Source: Typha latifolia (taxonomy: Eukaryota > Streptophyta > Magnoliopsida > Poales > Typhaceae). From it: a DNA stretch of 64,000 nucleotides. Below, one piece after another: positions 10,536 through 21,449 of the stretch. The stretch's first letter is position 1; each line of letters starts with the position of its first letter. The notes beneath the pieces were generated by a model. That model had not been told where the DNA came from and ran no database searches. It saw only the letters and a list, made by a program, of their open reading frames with translations. The stretch covers positions 6,768,001-6,832,000 of the forward strand of contig CM034108.1 in the NCBI GenBank assembly GCA_019914945.1, given 5' to 3'. A program made the position numbers and the translations under genes.

Positions 10536-12045
10536 GTAAACAAGCTCAGCAAGAGTAATATTTCTCACACCACCAATCCCAAGCAGAGGTAATACAGACA
10601 AAGCTTTCTCAAAACCATCATCTCATGATGGCAGTCAGAGTTTGATCACTTCCGCTCTTTCTTTCTCTGCCAAATACTCTTCTTATTCCATAATAAATTA
10701 TACAAATTCGATTAACATCATCGACGTCATCTACTTTTTGATATAAATCAATGTAGAAATTTCAAATGTTAGCAATTATATCTTTTCACCAAAATCTTAT
10801 ATAATATATTTTGGCTTCTTATAGATATATCATAATTTTCGAAGGCCAGTAAAGCTTCACAAACCTCCCACGCTTTGGCTTCCAAAGTGCATATGAACTT
10901 GCACAAAATTTGTAAATGCAATAAGAGGGATCAATTAGGGTGCCAGGCAACAAAGCTCACGCCACCATAATAGAGTTTTTTGTTACTTCATTTTGGTATT
11001 CAAACCGGTTTTGGAAGTTTGAAACTCTTGAATTCAAATATAGAGTTTCAGTCAATTTAGTAAAAGTTACTAAACACTTTGTTACATTTTGTTTTATTTT
11101 CTTACACTTTTTAAATTATAATCTTTCAGTTCTGGATTTTCTTCAATTGCTGAAATTACAAATTTTATGTTTGTAAGCGCAATCTTTTTATAATGGCAAA
11201 TTATGGATAAAATCATATATCATCAAGTTGTACAAATTATATTCAATTGTATAGTCAGTCAAGTCATGCAGTTTATGAAAAATAAGATAATACAAAGAAA
11301 TTAAGGAAATTCACATAGAAATTAGACTTCAGCATTGCAATTTCAGGACCCATCTGGGCGAGGTCAATAGCATCCAGGCATTGAAATGCAATCATTTAAG
11401 AAGACTTAAATAGTATCCGGACAACATACGTAAATTTGAGAAGAAAAATTCTTATTCATGTTCAGACTTAGAATTTCTTTTGGTAGATTCTTCTACTAGT
11501 ACAAAGTAAAGTCTTTCCCTACTTGTATTTAGATAAATTAATGGTAGAGGGTAGCATCCATTCAAGCGAGAACTTAATATAATTCTATTCTCATCTTAAA
11601 AGAGTTCTATAGGGTTTGGAGTTGGATTTCTATTTGTTGTGAAAAGAGCCACAGCATATGTTTAAGTGCTATTCTTCATCAGAAATTGATTATGGAGCAC
11701 CAGAGGAGCTGAATAGAATCTATATCGACTAGCATCACTCACCGCCAAGGAGTTTGAATGTACTGCAGACTAGATAAATTTTGAGCAAGAGACAATGACT
11801 TCAACACTATAACTGATATAGATCGATCTAATTTTGATTTAATTTTTCTTTCAACAAACTGAGAGATTTTTTACGTTAAAAAAATCATGGTTGTGTATAT
11901 TGACATGTTTATTGTTTTTATTCTTTCTTAGCTTTTCATTTTATACTCTTATATAATTTTCACTTTTCGACCAAAGTTTAGTTTTTCTTAATCAGTTTCT
12001 TTAAACATAGTTTGATATGGTTCTCCTAAATCAAATCATTTTAAT
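10536..12045. other. Gene-free AT-rich stretch
   Basis: No convincing coding sequence, RNA gene or repeat boundary was found. The short open frames here (for example 10940-11176) lack family resemblance and have the low-complexity composition of the surroundings. Confidence 0.5.
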
Positions 12046-12055
12046 TTTTAACTTG
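12046..12055. repeat. Left target-site duplication of the MULE-like element
   Basis: TTTTAACTTG. It pairs with TTTTAACTTT immediately past the right end. Confidence 0.55.
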
Positions 12056-14862
12056 GGTTATTTACAATAAAAACCCACTTAGTTTTCAATTTGGTGAGCT
12101 AGGGTCTTTTTCGGTTTTCCTTGCAATTGAGGTTTTTTTTTTATTTTTCTTTCAATTTTACCCTTACTGTCATTTAGTGTATCATTAAATAGTGATGGGA
12201 CACTACATAGAAAGATATGGCATCGTACTCATCTTCTCCTTTATCAATATCTTCTACTTCATATGCTGGTGTTAATTCTTCTTCTTCTTCTTTTGCTGCT
12301 GCTCCTTTTTCTATGTCCTTCTTTTTGTACTTAAACTATAAACTTCTAATTCAGCATAGTTTTAAAAAAATATTTAAAAGATAATAATTTAATGTCCAAA
12401 TATTATGAAATTAATTGAATAAAATTGGTGACATCATGATCTACAACTTTTGTATTCAGAATTTCTTCAGATTATGAATCTATCTATGGTGAAATAAATA
12501 ATTCCTAATTTAAATATAAAATTATGATTTACCGTTAGAATTTCATATTTAAATGCAGAATGTCATACTTAAACACGAATTTTAGTTCTGCACAATTTCG
12601 AAAAACTATTCAAAATATAATTATATAATATCCAATAATTATGAAACTAATTTTATAAAATTGGTGACATCATAATCTACAACTTTTGTATTAGGAGTTT
12701 CTTTAGATTATGAATCTATCTACATCGGAATGAATAATTCTTAGTTTAATTACGAAATTCTAGGTTTATGTGCAGAATTCTATATTTAAGTATAAAATTC
12801 TATGTTACAATTTATATAGAAACAAATGAAAATCATGTAGAGTCATGCTTTTTGTTATTTAACTAATCCTAATTATTTCACCACTATCTCAAAATAATCT
12901 TTTACTTTATTAATTAAAGAGCGATTATAGAGACTTGTATAGAAAAAAAAGAGTGATTAACGAATGAAAAAAGAAAAGCAATAACAGAAATGAAGAAGTA
13001 GACTAAGAAGAATAATATATATTAAAAATTTCGCATATATAATAACAACTTTTATTGATTTTTAACAACTTTCGTTGTTCTTACTATATATTACAGATTT
13101 TACATACTTTACAATTACAATTTACATAAAAATAAATAATAATACATGTCATGCTTTTGGTTATTTAACTAATCATAATTATCTTTTGCCCTTTCTGTTA
13201 GTTAAATAACAAAAAATATGACTCCATAATAGTGAAATATGTAATTTCTATAGTGTATAGAAAGTGTATAGAAAAAATAACAAAAGTTGTTATTATATTT
13301 GCAAAGTTGTTAATATATTTTCTTCTTTTTATTTTCTATTGTTGCTTCTTCTTCTTAATCTACTTCACTACTACAGTTGTTAAAAGACAACAAATGTGTA
13401 TAAAAAAACAAAAGTTGTTATAAGACAATGAAATATAAATTCTCACCACTATCTCTAATTAATCTCTTACTTTATTAATTAAAGAGTAATTAGAGAGACG
13501 TGTATAGATAAAAAAAATTAAGGCATAAAAAAAGAAGAAAAACAGAGAAAGAAGAAGAAAAAGAAGCAATAGCAGAAAAGAAGTAGTTGAAGAAGAAAAA
13601 ATATATATTAACGACTTTCATTAAATCTTAACAACTTTCATTATTTTTTTCTATACATTGCATAATTGAAATACTTCACCATCATCTCACAACTATCTCT
13701 GATTAATCTCTTACTGTATTAATTAAAGAGCGATTAGATAAACTTGTATAGAAAAAATAATAATTAAGAGATAAAAGAAGAAGAAGAAAAAATAATAATA
13801 GAAAAAAAGAAGTAGAAAAAAAATATTAACAACTTTCGCAAATATAAATAACAACTTTTATTAATGTTTAACAACTTTCATTATTTTTTCTATACATTGT
13901 AGAATTTACATATTTTACAATTACAATTTACATAAAAAAAAAATAATCATATAGAGTCATACTTTTGGTTATTTAACTAATCATAATTAAACTAAGAATT
14001 ATTCATTTTGACCCAGATAGATTCATAATCTGAAGAAACTCTGAATAAAAAGATGTAGATCATGGTATCACTGATTTTATCCAATTAGTTTCATAATTTT
14101 TGGACATCAGATAATTATCTTTTGAATACTTTTCTAAAATTGTGCAGAATTAAAATTCTATGTTTAAGTACAAAATTCTGATTATAATTCATAATTTCAT
14201 ATTTAGACTAGGAATTATTTAGTTCGCCATAATATATATTCATAATCTGAAGAAACTATGAATACAAAAGTTGTAGATCATGATGTCATCGATTTTATCC
14301 AATTAATTTCATAATATTTGGACATCAAATAATTATCTTCTGAATATTTTTTTAAAACTGTGCTAAACTAATATTTTGTAGTTTAAATACGAAATTCTGC
14401 ATTTAAGAATGAAATTGTGACTGTAATTCATAATTTCATATTTAAACTAGGAATTATTCGTTTCTCCATAGATAGATTCATAATCTATTTGAAACTCTAA
14501 ATACAAAATTTGTAGATCATGATATCAACGATTTTATTCAATTGATTTCATAATATTCCAACGCCAAATAATTATCTTCTAAATTTGAAAATTGCACTAA
14601 ATTAAAATTTTGTAGCTTATGTACGAAAAGAAGAAGACGAAGATAGTAAAAAGAACGGCAACAGTAAAAGAAGAAGAAAAAGAATTAATACCATTATATG
14701 AAGTAGAAGATGAAAAAGAAGAAAAGTACGGGGCCATTTCTCTCTCTCTTATAGTGTCCCGTCAATATTTAATGATGCAGTAAGAGTAAAGTTGAAAGAA
14801 AAATCGAAAAAAACTCTGGCTCACCAAATTGAAAACCAAGTGAGTTTTCTACGCAAATAACC
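12056..14862. mobile_element. Non-autonomous Mutator-like (MULE) element with long inverted ends
   Basis: The left end reads GGTTATTTACAATAAAAACC and the right end, reverse-complemented, GGTTATTTGCGTAGAAAACT. Similarity continues through TTTTCAATTTGGTGAGC and for hundreds of bases. The flanks carry TTTTAACTTG (12046-12055) and TTTTAACTTT (14863-14872), a 9-of-10 match typical of MULE target duplications. Each arm holds diverged subrepeats around a CATGATCTACAACTTTTGTA-like word, two in the left arm and three in the right. The centre (12830-13970) contains several AACAACTTTCGTTG-like repeats. No transposase is seen. A partial third end of the family lies at 41612. Confidence 0.75.
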
Positions 14863-14872
14863 TTTTAACTTT
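14863..14872. repeat. Right target-site duplication of the MULE-like element
   Basis: TTTTAACTTT. It matches the left flank at nine consecutive positions. Confidence 0.55.
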
Positions 14873-15119
14873 GAATTTGACTTAAGATTTTATTTTTCAT
14901 ATCTCTGTGATATTTCAATTGATATCAGAATATTTGAATTCACATTTCTTCAATGTTAATTAATTAGTATTTCTTAGGTTGAACATATACTGCCTGATGC
15001 TCAACTAGATAAATTCTCAGCTCTTACCAAATCATATGCTCTTATGCATCAACTAAAAAAGAATAGACCAATAAAGGAGGAAAAGAAAAGGAGTCTAGGA
15101 GAACTTTGAAATAAATGGA

Positions 15120-17180
15120 TCAAGTGGTAGCTTCGGCTGCTGGAACTTGGGACCTTTCTCTTTCACTATTCATCCACACTCCATCCTTGTCGCAAGGTAA
15201 GGATGTTAGCTTTTCGCAATTGTGTACCTCTAAGTAAGTCAGATGTGGAAATATTGCTTGTATTTCCGGCCATCCAACTTCCAAATCACACAAGAACTTG
15301 AGACGCAGCACCTCCACATTCCATATCTGCGAGTGTAGTCCTCCATGTTTTCCAAGGCTAGTCAGCATTCCCCCCCTGATGTATAACTTCTTTAGTCTCC
15401 CTAGTTTAGCAGGGACCAGCCAATTTGGCACCATTTTACTCGGGAAGCATCGGAGGTCAAGCTTTTCGAGACTTGGGGGAAGGGAGAGGGACGTTATCGT
15501 CATCGATGCCATCCTGGTTAGCCTTGAAATTACTTTTTTAGATGGTAACATCGCCCATGTAATCGTCAGAGAGCGAAGGGCTCCACAATTTCCCAGCTCA
15601 TTCAGCTCGTCTTCCGTCACCGTCACCTGGCTTCCAATACTTATGCTCAGTTTCCTCAGCTTCTCCAGTTTCGCTAACTCGGTAAGTCGGCATGCTTTCT
15701 TGCTTGTAGAATCGCCAATGACGAATCCTTTTAGCACTTGGAGTTCCAAGAGCGAGCCAATTCCCTTTGGCATGCCTTCTAGCAAGTAACACCCTGATAC
15801 ATCCAAGTGGGTCAACTTCTTAAATGAAGTGATTTTCTCCGTCAATCTCTCCAAATTGTGACATGCTCGGAGGTCCAAGATCCTGAGATTTGAGATCTCA
15901 CCAATCGATGTAGGAAGCTTGGTAATTCTGGAAATTCCTTGAAAGCAGAGGTACCTTAAGTGCTTGAACATTTGCAGTCCTTCCAAGAATTGGGTGCTCT
16001 CGACTTCGATATGATGCTTCGCCGAGTTCTGCCACCGGCCTAGATGGAGCACATTGATCTTCCTCATTCCGGAGAACCAGCTCTTCTCGAATTTCAGGTA
16101 CTGCTCATTAATATTGAAGAGCGTCAGCAAATCAGCAGGGTTGTTGCGGCCTTTCATTAGCCTTTCTTGCGAAGCCCCTTCTCTGGTGAGAGCTAAGCAA
16201 GCACGACGAGTTGCTGAGAAATCTGATGTCGGGTTGCCTTCTGCATCAAAATCGAAGAACTGCCCTCTCTTCGCTACGAAGATCACCATTCGTCGCGTCC
16301 AAGGATGCATTCTGTAGTAGTTGGTCGTAGGACGCCGCTTTTGGTAGATGGGTTCGATCAGGCCATTGGCGATCAGCCTATTAAAGCAAGTCTCTCCGGT
16401 CTCCTCCGCCGTTTGGCTTCTTGTCGGCGTTAGTAGGCCCTCGCCGATCCACCAGTAGATCAATGTCCTCTTATTGATGATTGAGTTTTCTGGGAAGATA
16501 GAAAAGCAAAGCAAGCATAGTTTCAACTGGAGATCAAGGTTCTCGTAGCTCACCTGGAGATTGGACATGCTCGAGCTCACCAAAATTTTCTTCTCGATCT
16601 CAAGCTTCCTCCACTCATCCGATGGCTGTAAAGCCACCGACGATGGAGGATTAGATAATGATGTTGGCATGACCGGTTCAATACGTGGCAGATTGAGTGG
16701 CAAAGTCATGCGATCTTTTAAGCTTGTAATCTCCTTGTCGATGGTTTGAAGTTGTAAATTGATAGTTTGAAGACTGCAGTTTTCCTCCAGGATGTCTTCC
16801 ACGTTTCGAGCGAGAACGCCGAAATCATTGATCACACCCTTCTCCCATCTCGTTGCTCTTAGTAAGACGTCTTCAACAACCCGGACGTTTTTCTCAATTG
16901 CCTGAAACAATGGATTGATCTCACAGAAGGCAGCATCGTCCTTGAAATGGAGAGCCAGGTCCTTTGCTTTTGTTAACTGCTTCATGAATGGAGAAACAAC
17001 GTCAGCTATGCCTTCCTCTACCATTCTCGTTGGTACGCTGACTCCGGTAACGAGATCGAGGATGCAATGATTTAGCTGGAGAATGGCTAGATTCCCAGTA
17101 GAATATGTAGGACAAGTTTTGGTGTTCTCTTTTAGCATGTTGCCTTTGTCGTGCTGGAAATCTCCTAGAAAGGCAGCCAT
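15120..17180 (-). CDS. ZAR1-like (RPP13-like protein 4) NLR lacking the NB domain: CC-winged helix-LRR
   Basis: An intact 686-residue frame, probably a cytosolic immune-receptor-type protein. Residues 53-160 look like an Rx/ZAR1-type coiled coil (start MVEEGIADVVSPFMKQL; EDVID-like VEDILEEN at 127-134). Then, with no P-loop, kinase-2 or GLPL, comes an ARC2/winged helix (205-305: LQVSYENLDLQLKLCLL, WIGEG at 245-249). The MHD position reads MHP (291-293). LRRs span about 370-665 and include KGIGSL. WIGEG, the following ETGETCF and the LRR order resemble ZAR1. About 150-200 residues of NB-ARC are missing compared with a full NLR, with no frame break. The first 52 residues are atypical; Met53 (17024) is the likelier start. 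It is divergent with the DUF4220 gene. It could be a regulator or decoy-like NLR; function is inferred only. Confidence 0.85.
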   Translation of the reverse strand: MAAFLGDFQHDKGNMLKENTKTCPTYSTGNLAILQLNHCILDLVTGVSVPTRMVEEGIADVVSPFMKQLTKAKDLALHFKDDAAFCEINPLFQAIEKNVRVVEDVLLRATRWEKGVINDFGVLARNVEDILEENCSLQTINLQLQTIDKEITSLKDRMTLPLNLPRIEPVMPTSLSNPPSSVALQPSDEWRKLEIEKKILVSSSMSNLQVSYENLDLQLKLCLLCFSIFPENSIINKRTLIYWWIGEGLLTPTRSQTAEETGETCFNRLIANGLIEPIYQKRRPTTNYYRMHPWTRRMVIFVAKRGQFFDFDAEGNPTSDFSATRRACLALTREGASQERLMKGRNNPADLLTLFNINEQYLKFEKSWFSGMRKINVLHLGRWQNSAKHHIEVESTQFLEGLQMFKHLRYLCFQGISRITKLPTSIGEISNLRILDLRACHNLERLTEKITSFKKLTHLDVSGCYLLEGMPKGIGSLLELQVLKGFVIGDSTSKKACRLTELAKLEKLRKLSISIGSQVTVTEDELNELGNCGALRSLTITWAMLPSKKVISRLTRMASMTITSLSLPPSLEKLDLRCFPSKMVPNWLVPAKLGRLKKLYIRGGMLTSLGKHGGLHSQIWNVEVLRLKFLCDLEVGWPEIQAIFPHLTYLEVHNCEKLTSLPCDKDGVWMNSERERSQVPAAEATT

Positions 17181-17717
17181 TTGTTTTTAGCAAGACAGCT
17201 TTTGGAAGTTGATCACCGACAGTCATAATTTTGAGGACAAAATACACCATATCTTAAATGGCTTGTTCACTAACATAAAGGAAGTCACTTTCGGTTTACT
17301 TTTTTGGGCTCACTGATCACTCAGGGAGCGCGTAGTCTACATGGCGTAGAAGACTCCAAGTCGTCCAATTGATCTTTCGTCTTCCTATTGAAGCCGCTTT
17401 CTTCGTCGCGTTCACACTCTGACTCTGTTTCTCAGCAACTTTCCTCTTCTCTTCCTTCTCCTTTCGTCTTTTTCTCTTTCTTTTTTTCCCTCTTTTATGA
17501 AGCAATCAAACTAATTATGTGTTATTGCCATCCCAGTCAAATTTCGCAGAAGTTTCAAATGCCAAGAATCTGCATGCGACAAACTCCCTCTGTCCATCAA
17601 TTCGACAAATGCTCCTTCGTCGTTCCTTCAATAAGATGATGACCAACCTGATTTAAGTTCTTATGCCATGTGTAGTGCTGCAGAAGAAAGACGCAACAAA
17701 AAGCGCAAAAGAGAAAA
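17181..17717. promoter_or_regulatory. Divergent intergenic region (NLR / DUF4220)
   Basis: This 537 bp gap separates two outward-facing genes and must hold both 5' leaders and promoters. It has a pyrimidine-rich tract on the plus strand (17420-17500) just upstream of the DUF4220 start. I did not identify a clear TATA box or defined operators. Confidence 0.45.
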
Positions 17718-19751
17718 ATGCAACTCTTTCCTTATAGAATAAGGAAAGTATGGAGTGATTGGGATATCCGAGCATTCATTTTGTGCAGCTTATTCCTGCA
17801 GATCATCCTCATCTTCTCCGGGAACCTTAGGAAGCGCAACACTTCTCGGTGGGTTAGCCTGACACTTTGGTCGGCCTACTTACTCGCCGACTGGGTCGCC
17901 ACATTTGCCCTCGGCATCCTCTCAAATAACCAAGACAATACTTCCTCTGGTCCTCACAAAGAAAATGGCGATCTCCAAGCTTTTTGGGCACCGTTTCTTC
18001 TCTTACATCTCGGGGGCCCCGACACCATCACTGCCTTCTCTCTAGAGGACAATGAGCTATGGATGAGGCACCTACTTGGGCTAGTTTTTCAGGTTGCAGT
18101 TGCCTTCTATGTCTTTGTTGGATCTTTGCCCAACACTAAGCTCCTGGCCCCTGCACTTCTGATGTTTGTCGCTGGTATTACTAAGTATGCTGAAAAGTCT
18201 TGGGCTCTCATGTCTGCAAGCATGGACTTCTTGAGAAACTCCATGGTCACTCCTCCCGACCCTGGTCCCAACTATGCCAAATTCATGGAGGAGTATGCGT
18301 CAATGTCGACTGCAGGACTACAAGCAGAGATAGAAGTGGAGAAGGAGCCTGAATCCCAACCACGCTCTCTGGACACAGTCGTGGAGGATGTTAGTATGGT
18401 GACAGTCCTGACGAAATCTCATCAATTCTTTCAGACCTTCAAGCGCCTTATCGTGGACCTCATCCTTAGCTTCCACGACCGCAACGAGAGCCAGTCCTTC
18501 TTCCTGAAGTGCTCTGCTTTCCAAGCTTTCAAGGTTATCGAGATAGAACTTTCCTTTGTTTATGAAATGCTTTATACTAAATCTACCGCTATTCACACCA
18601 CTCTAGGACCTTTTCTTCGCTGCATCACTTTCTCTTCTACCCTGTCTTCCCTCATTCTCTTCTGGATCACCAGGAAACATAGCTACGTGGAGCTCGATGT
18701 AGTCATTACGTATCTGTTGTTGGGAGGGGCTCTTTCTCTTGAGGCCTACTCTGTTGGTCTACTTGTCTTCTCTGACTGGGCCTTTCTCCGGCTTAAAGAT
18801 CTCAAAAGATTCCGGCTATCGAACATGATATTCTCAATCATGTCTTTCTTCCATCCACAGAATAGACCAAGATGGTCTAATTCCATGGCACAATACAATT
18901 TGATAACCTTTTGCCTTGAAGATCAACCGTCTGCGTACAAAAGTTTCATGGACTTAATTTCCATGAAAGATCTCTGGGATAAATTTTGGCACACCAAGAG
19001 TTCTCCTGTCACTGATGAGCTGAAAGAGTTCATCTTTGAGGACCTCAAGGGCAAGTCTAGCAGTGCAGACGATTCCAAAGGTTATAAGCGTTTTAGCTCT
19101 TGCAGAGGGAAGTGGTCTCTTCAGAAGAAGGGATACCTTAAGGAACTTGGCTGGAGTGTCGAGGTGGAGTTTGACGAAAGCATTCTTCTCTGGCATATCG
19201 CATCCGATCTGTGTTACTACTATGATTGCACAAATCATCCAGAGAGCAACACTTTGGACCGCAGGATTAGCAAAGTAGTGTCAAATTACATGTTGTATCT
19301 TCTTGTAGTTCACCCATTTATGCTTACTGCTGGGATTGGACAGATTCGATACGGAGACACCTGCGCAGAGGCTAAGAACTTCTTTCAACGTGTGGAAACA
19401 AATCCAGATGAGACGCAGGCATGTGAGATGCTTCTCTGGGTTGAGACTAAAGTTCCACCAATTCAAGTTAAAGGGGATAGAAGCAAATCAGTGTTATTTG
19501 ATGCATGCATACTTGCAAAAGATTTGCTAGAGTTAAAGGTAGAGAAGAGATGGAAGGTAATGAGTGCTGTTTGGGTAGAGATGTTATGTTATTCTGCAAC
19601 TCATTGCAGAGGATACTACCATGCAAAACAACTCACTGCTGGAGGAGAGCTACTTACATTGGTATGGTTCCTGATGGCTCATCTTGGAATAGGGGAGCAA
19701 TACAGGATAGAAGAAGGCCATGCTAGAGCTAAATTAATTGTAGAGAAGTAA
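17718..19751 (+). CDS. DUF4220/DUF594 multi-pass membrane protein
   Basis: An intact single-exon frame of 677 residues, full length for this plant family of unknown biochemical function. Hydrophobic segments lie near residues 20-36, 46-68, 116-136, 141-158, 300-318 and 330-355. The N-terminal DUF4220 carries SLTLWSAYLLADWVATFALG, FWAPFLLLHLGGPDTITAFS and LEDNELWMRHLLGL. The mid-part has the conserved LLWHIASDLCYYYD (about residue 490). The C-terminal DUF594 ends KRWKVMSAVWVEMLCYSA...GEQYRIEEGHARAKL. Localisation to a cell membrane is inferred from the hydrophobic pattern. Expanded copies of this family are common in monocots. It sits divergently beside a truncated NLR and shows no lesions. 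Confidence 0.95.
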   Translation: MQLFPYRIRKVWSDWDIRAFILCSLFLQIILIFSGNLRKRNTSRWVSLTLWSAYLLADWVATFALGILSNNQDNTSSGPHKENGDLQAFWAPFLLLHLGGPDTITAFSLEDNELWMRHLLGLVFQVAVAFYVFVGSLPNTKLLAPALLMFVAGITKYAEKSWALMSASMDFLRNSMVTPPDPGPNYAKFMEEYASMSTAGLQAEIEVEKEPESQPRSLDTVVEDVSMVTVLTKSHQFFQTFKRLIVDLILSFHDRNESQSFFLKCSAFQAFKVIEIELSFVYEMLYTKSTAIHTTLGPFLRCITFSSTLSSLILFWITRKHSYVELDVVITYLLLGGALSLEAYSVGLLVFSDWAFLRLKDLKRFRLSNMIFSIMSFFHPQNRPRWSNSMAQYNLITFCLEDQPSAYKSFMDLISMKDLWDKFWHTKSSPVTDELKEFIFEDLKGKSSSADDSKGYKRFSSCRGKWSLQKKGYLKELGWSVEVEFDESILLWHIASDLCYYYDCTNHPESNTLDRRISKVVSNYMLYLLVVHPFMLTAGIGQIRYGDTCAEAKNFFQRVETNPDETQACEMLLWVETKVPPIQVKGDRSKSVLFDACILAKDLLELKVEKRWKVMSAVWVEMLCYSATHCRGYYHAKQLTAGGELLTLVWFLMAHLGIGEQYRIEEGHARAKLIVEK

Positions 19752-20330
19752 ATATGGAACCATTAATTAAATTAGTTTATATGCCACTTCACATGTTCTT
19801 ATGCTGGATAAAGGGCTCATTTTAACGCTCTCTTCTTTGGAGAAGAAAGGGGTTTATTTATCTTGACATGCGAATCGACAAAAAATGTCATTCATCTCAT
19901 TTAAGGGTTATAATGCAATCAATCTTCATTGCCTTCTTAAAGGTTTAGTTTATCTTTCTTTTTCCGATTCCGAGATTGTTACCGACTTCCTCAGGGCAGC
20001 AAATTTGCCTCAATTTGTTTATCTAGTTAGCATCAACAAATTAAGTCGAGATATTTTTATTTTTTATTTTTAAGTGTTGTCAAGGTTACTCTTAGTATAA
20101 TCGGAATAATCGGACTCTATGCTAGTGTGATTTGATCCAAGAAAACATTATCGTCACGTGTATGAGTACATCTAAATTCAAAATAAGGACAATAATGGTA
20201 AGACGTAGTACTCATCCTTGGACTATTCAAAGCTAATATGACAAGGATAAACTAAATACTTATTGATTCTTATTGTCTTGTGGCTTTTAATTAAGCCTCT
20301 TATTGCTGCTTATAGAAATGCTTCAAGTGC
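19752..20330. other. Gene-free 3' flank of the DUF4220 gene
   Basis: AT-rich sequence with no supported coding or RNA gene. It presumably contains the 3' UTR and polyadenylation region of the gene ending at 19751. Confidence 0.5.
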
Positions 20331-20334
20331 ATTT

Positions 20335-21320
20335 GCAGTGAACTAGTAACTAACTTTCTACTCAAATTCAAAAACGAATGGAAATTAACTTTTCTTTTTA
20401 TCGAGCTCATCTTGCAACAACAAATGAGCTATATATACAGCTTCGAGAGTTTGTTACAACTAACTTGGATCTAATGTCTAAATAACTAAGCTTAATTAAC
20501 TGAGTAAACTCACTTAATACATCTTAATACCTCCCTCAAGGTGGCTTGTAAATATCTTTAACAATCATCTTGGACAAGAAAGGAAAGAACATATTAGGGG
20601 GGAAGAGGTTTAGTAAAGATATCAGTAAGTTGATTTTGAGACCGAATTGGCAAGAGTTTTATAAATCTAGAAGAAACTTTGTCAGAAATAAAATGGCAAT
20701 CAATCTCTATATGCTTTGTCGTCTCATGAAAGATGGGATTAGAAGCAATATGAATGGCAGCCTGATTATCACCAAATAAAAAAGTTAGGGAGGGCACTTC
20801 CACTTCAAAATCTTTAACAAACTGTTGAAGCCAAACATTTCACTAGCAATGGAAGAGAAAGCTCTATACTCAACTTCTATTGAAGAGCAAGATAACGTTG
20901 TTTGCTACTTAGCCTTCTAGGAAATTAAAGAATCTCCAATGAATATAACAAAACCGGTGACAAATCTTCAAGTATCAAGACATGAGCCCTAATTAGCATC
21001 ATAAAATGCTCGAAGTTGTGATGATGAGGAAGATGAGAAGAAAAGCCCTTGACCAGGATTGTTCTTCAAGTATCGGAGGAGATGATGAACAACTTGAAGA
21101 TGAGGTAATCTAGGCTAAAATAAGAATTGAGTCAACTTGTGAACAACAAAATTTATATTTGTTCTGGACAAGGTCAAATAGAGAAGACGACCAACTTGTC
21201 TTTTGTAGTGAGATATGTCAGTGAGTGGATCTCCATTAGTGGTGCTTAGCTGCATTTTAGAATCTATAGGAACAATAGTAGGTTTACAGGCTAAGGGGAG
21301 ATCGTATCAATAGTATCGTC
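20335..21320 (-). mobile_element. Copia remnant: RT/RNase H C-terminus and part of the 3' LTR
   Basis: The minus strand encodes SHYKRQVGRLLYLTLSRTNI, then HHLLRYLKNNPGQGLFFSSS, then [16 protein letters not shown], then [20 protein letters not shown] and [14 protein letters not shown] (RNase H) ending [12 protein letters not shown]. Stops interrupt it at FLF*PRLPH, DAN*GSC and LIS*KAK. A polypurine-like tract and LTR-like text (CCACCTTGAGGGAGGTATTA on the minus strand) follow below 20594. This is a different Copia lineage from the 1-10 kb copies. The upstream RT catalytic region is missing. Confidence 0.85.
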
Positions 21321-21449
21321 ATCGATCACCTCATCAAATCCTGTAGTTGGCCCCATATCTAATCCAATCCTCTAAACTAATCGCTTATCAAGAAATGTGT
21401 ATTAATTAGGATGTGTACACTGCTTCTTGATCAGTTTATTCACCCAAAA

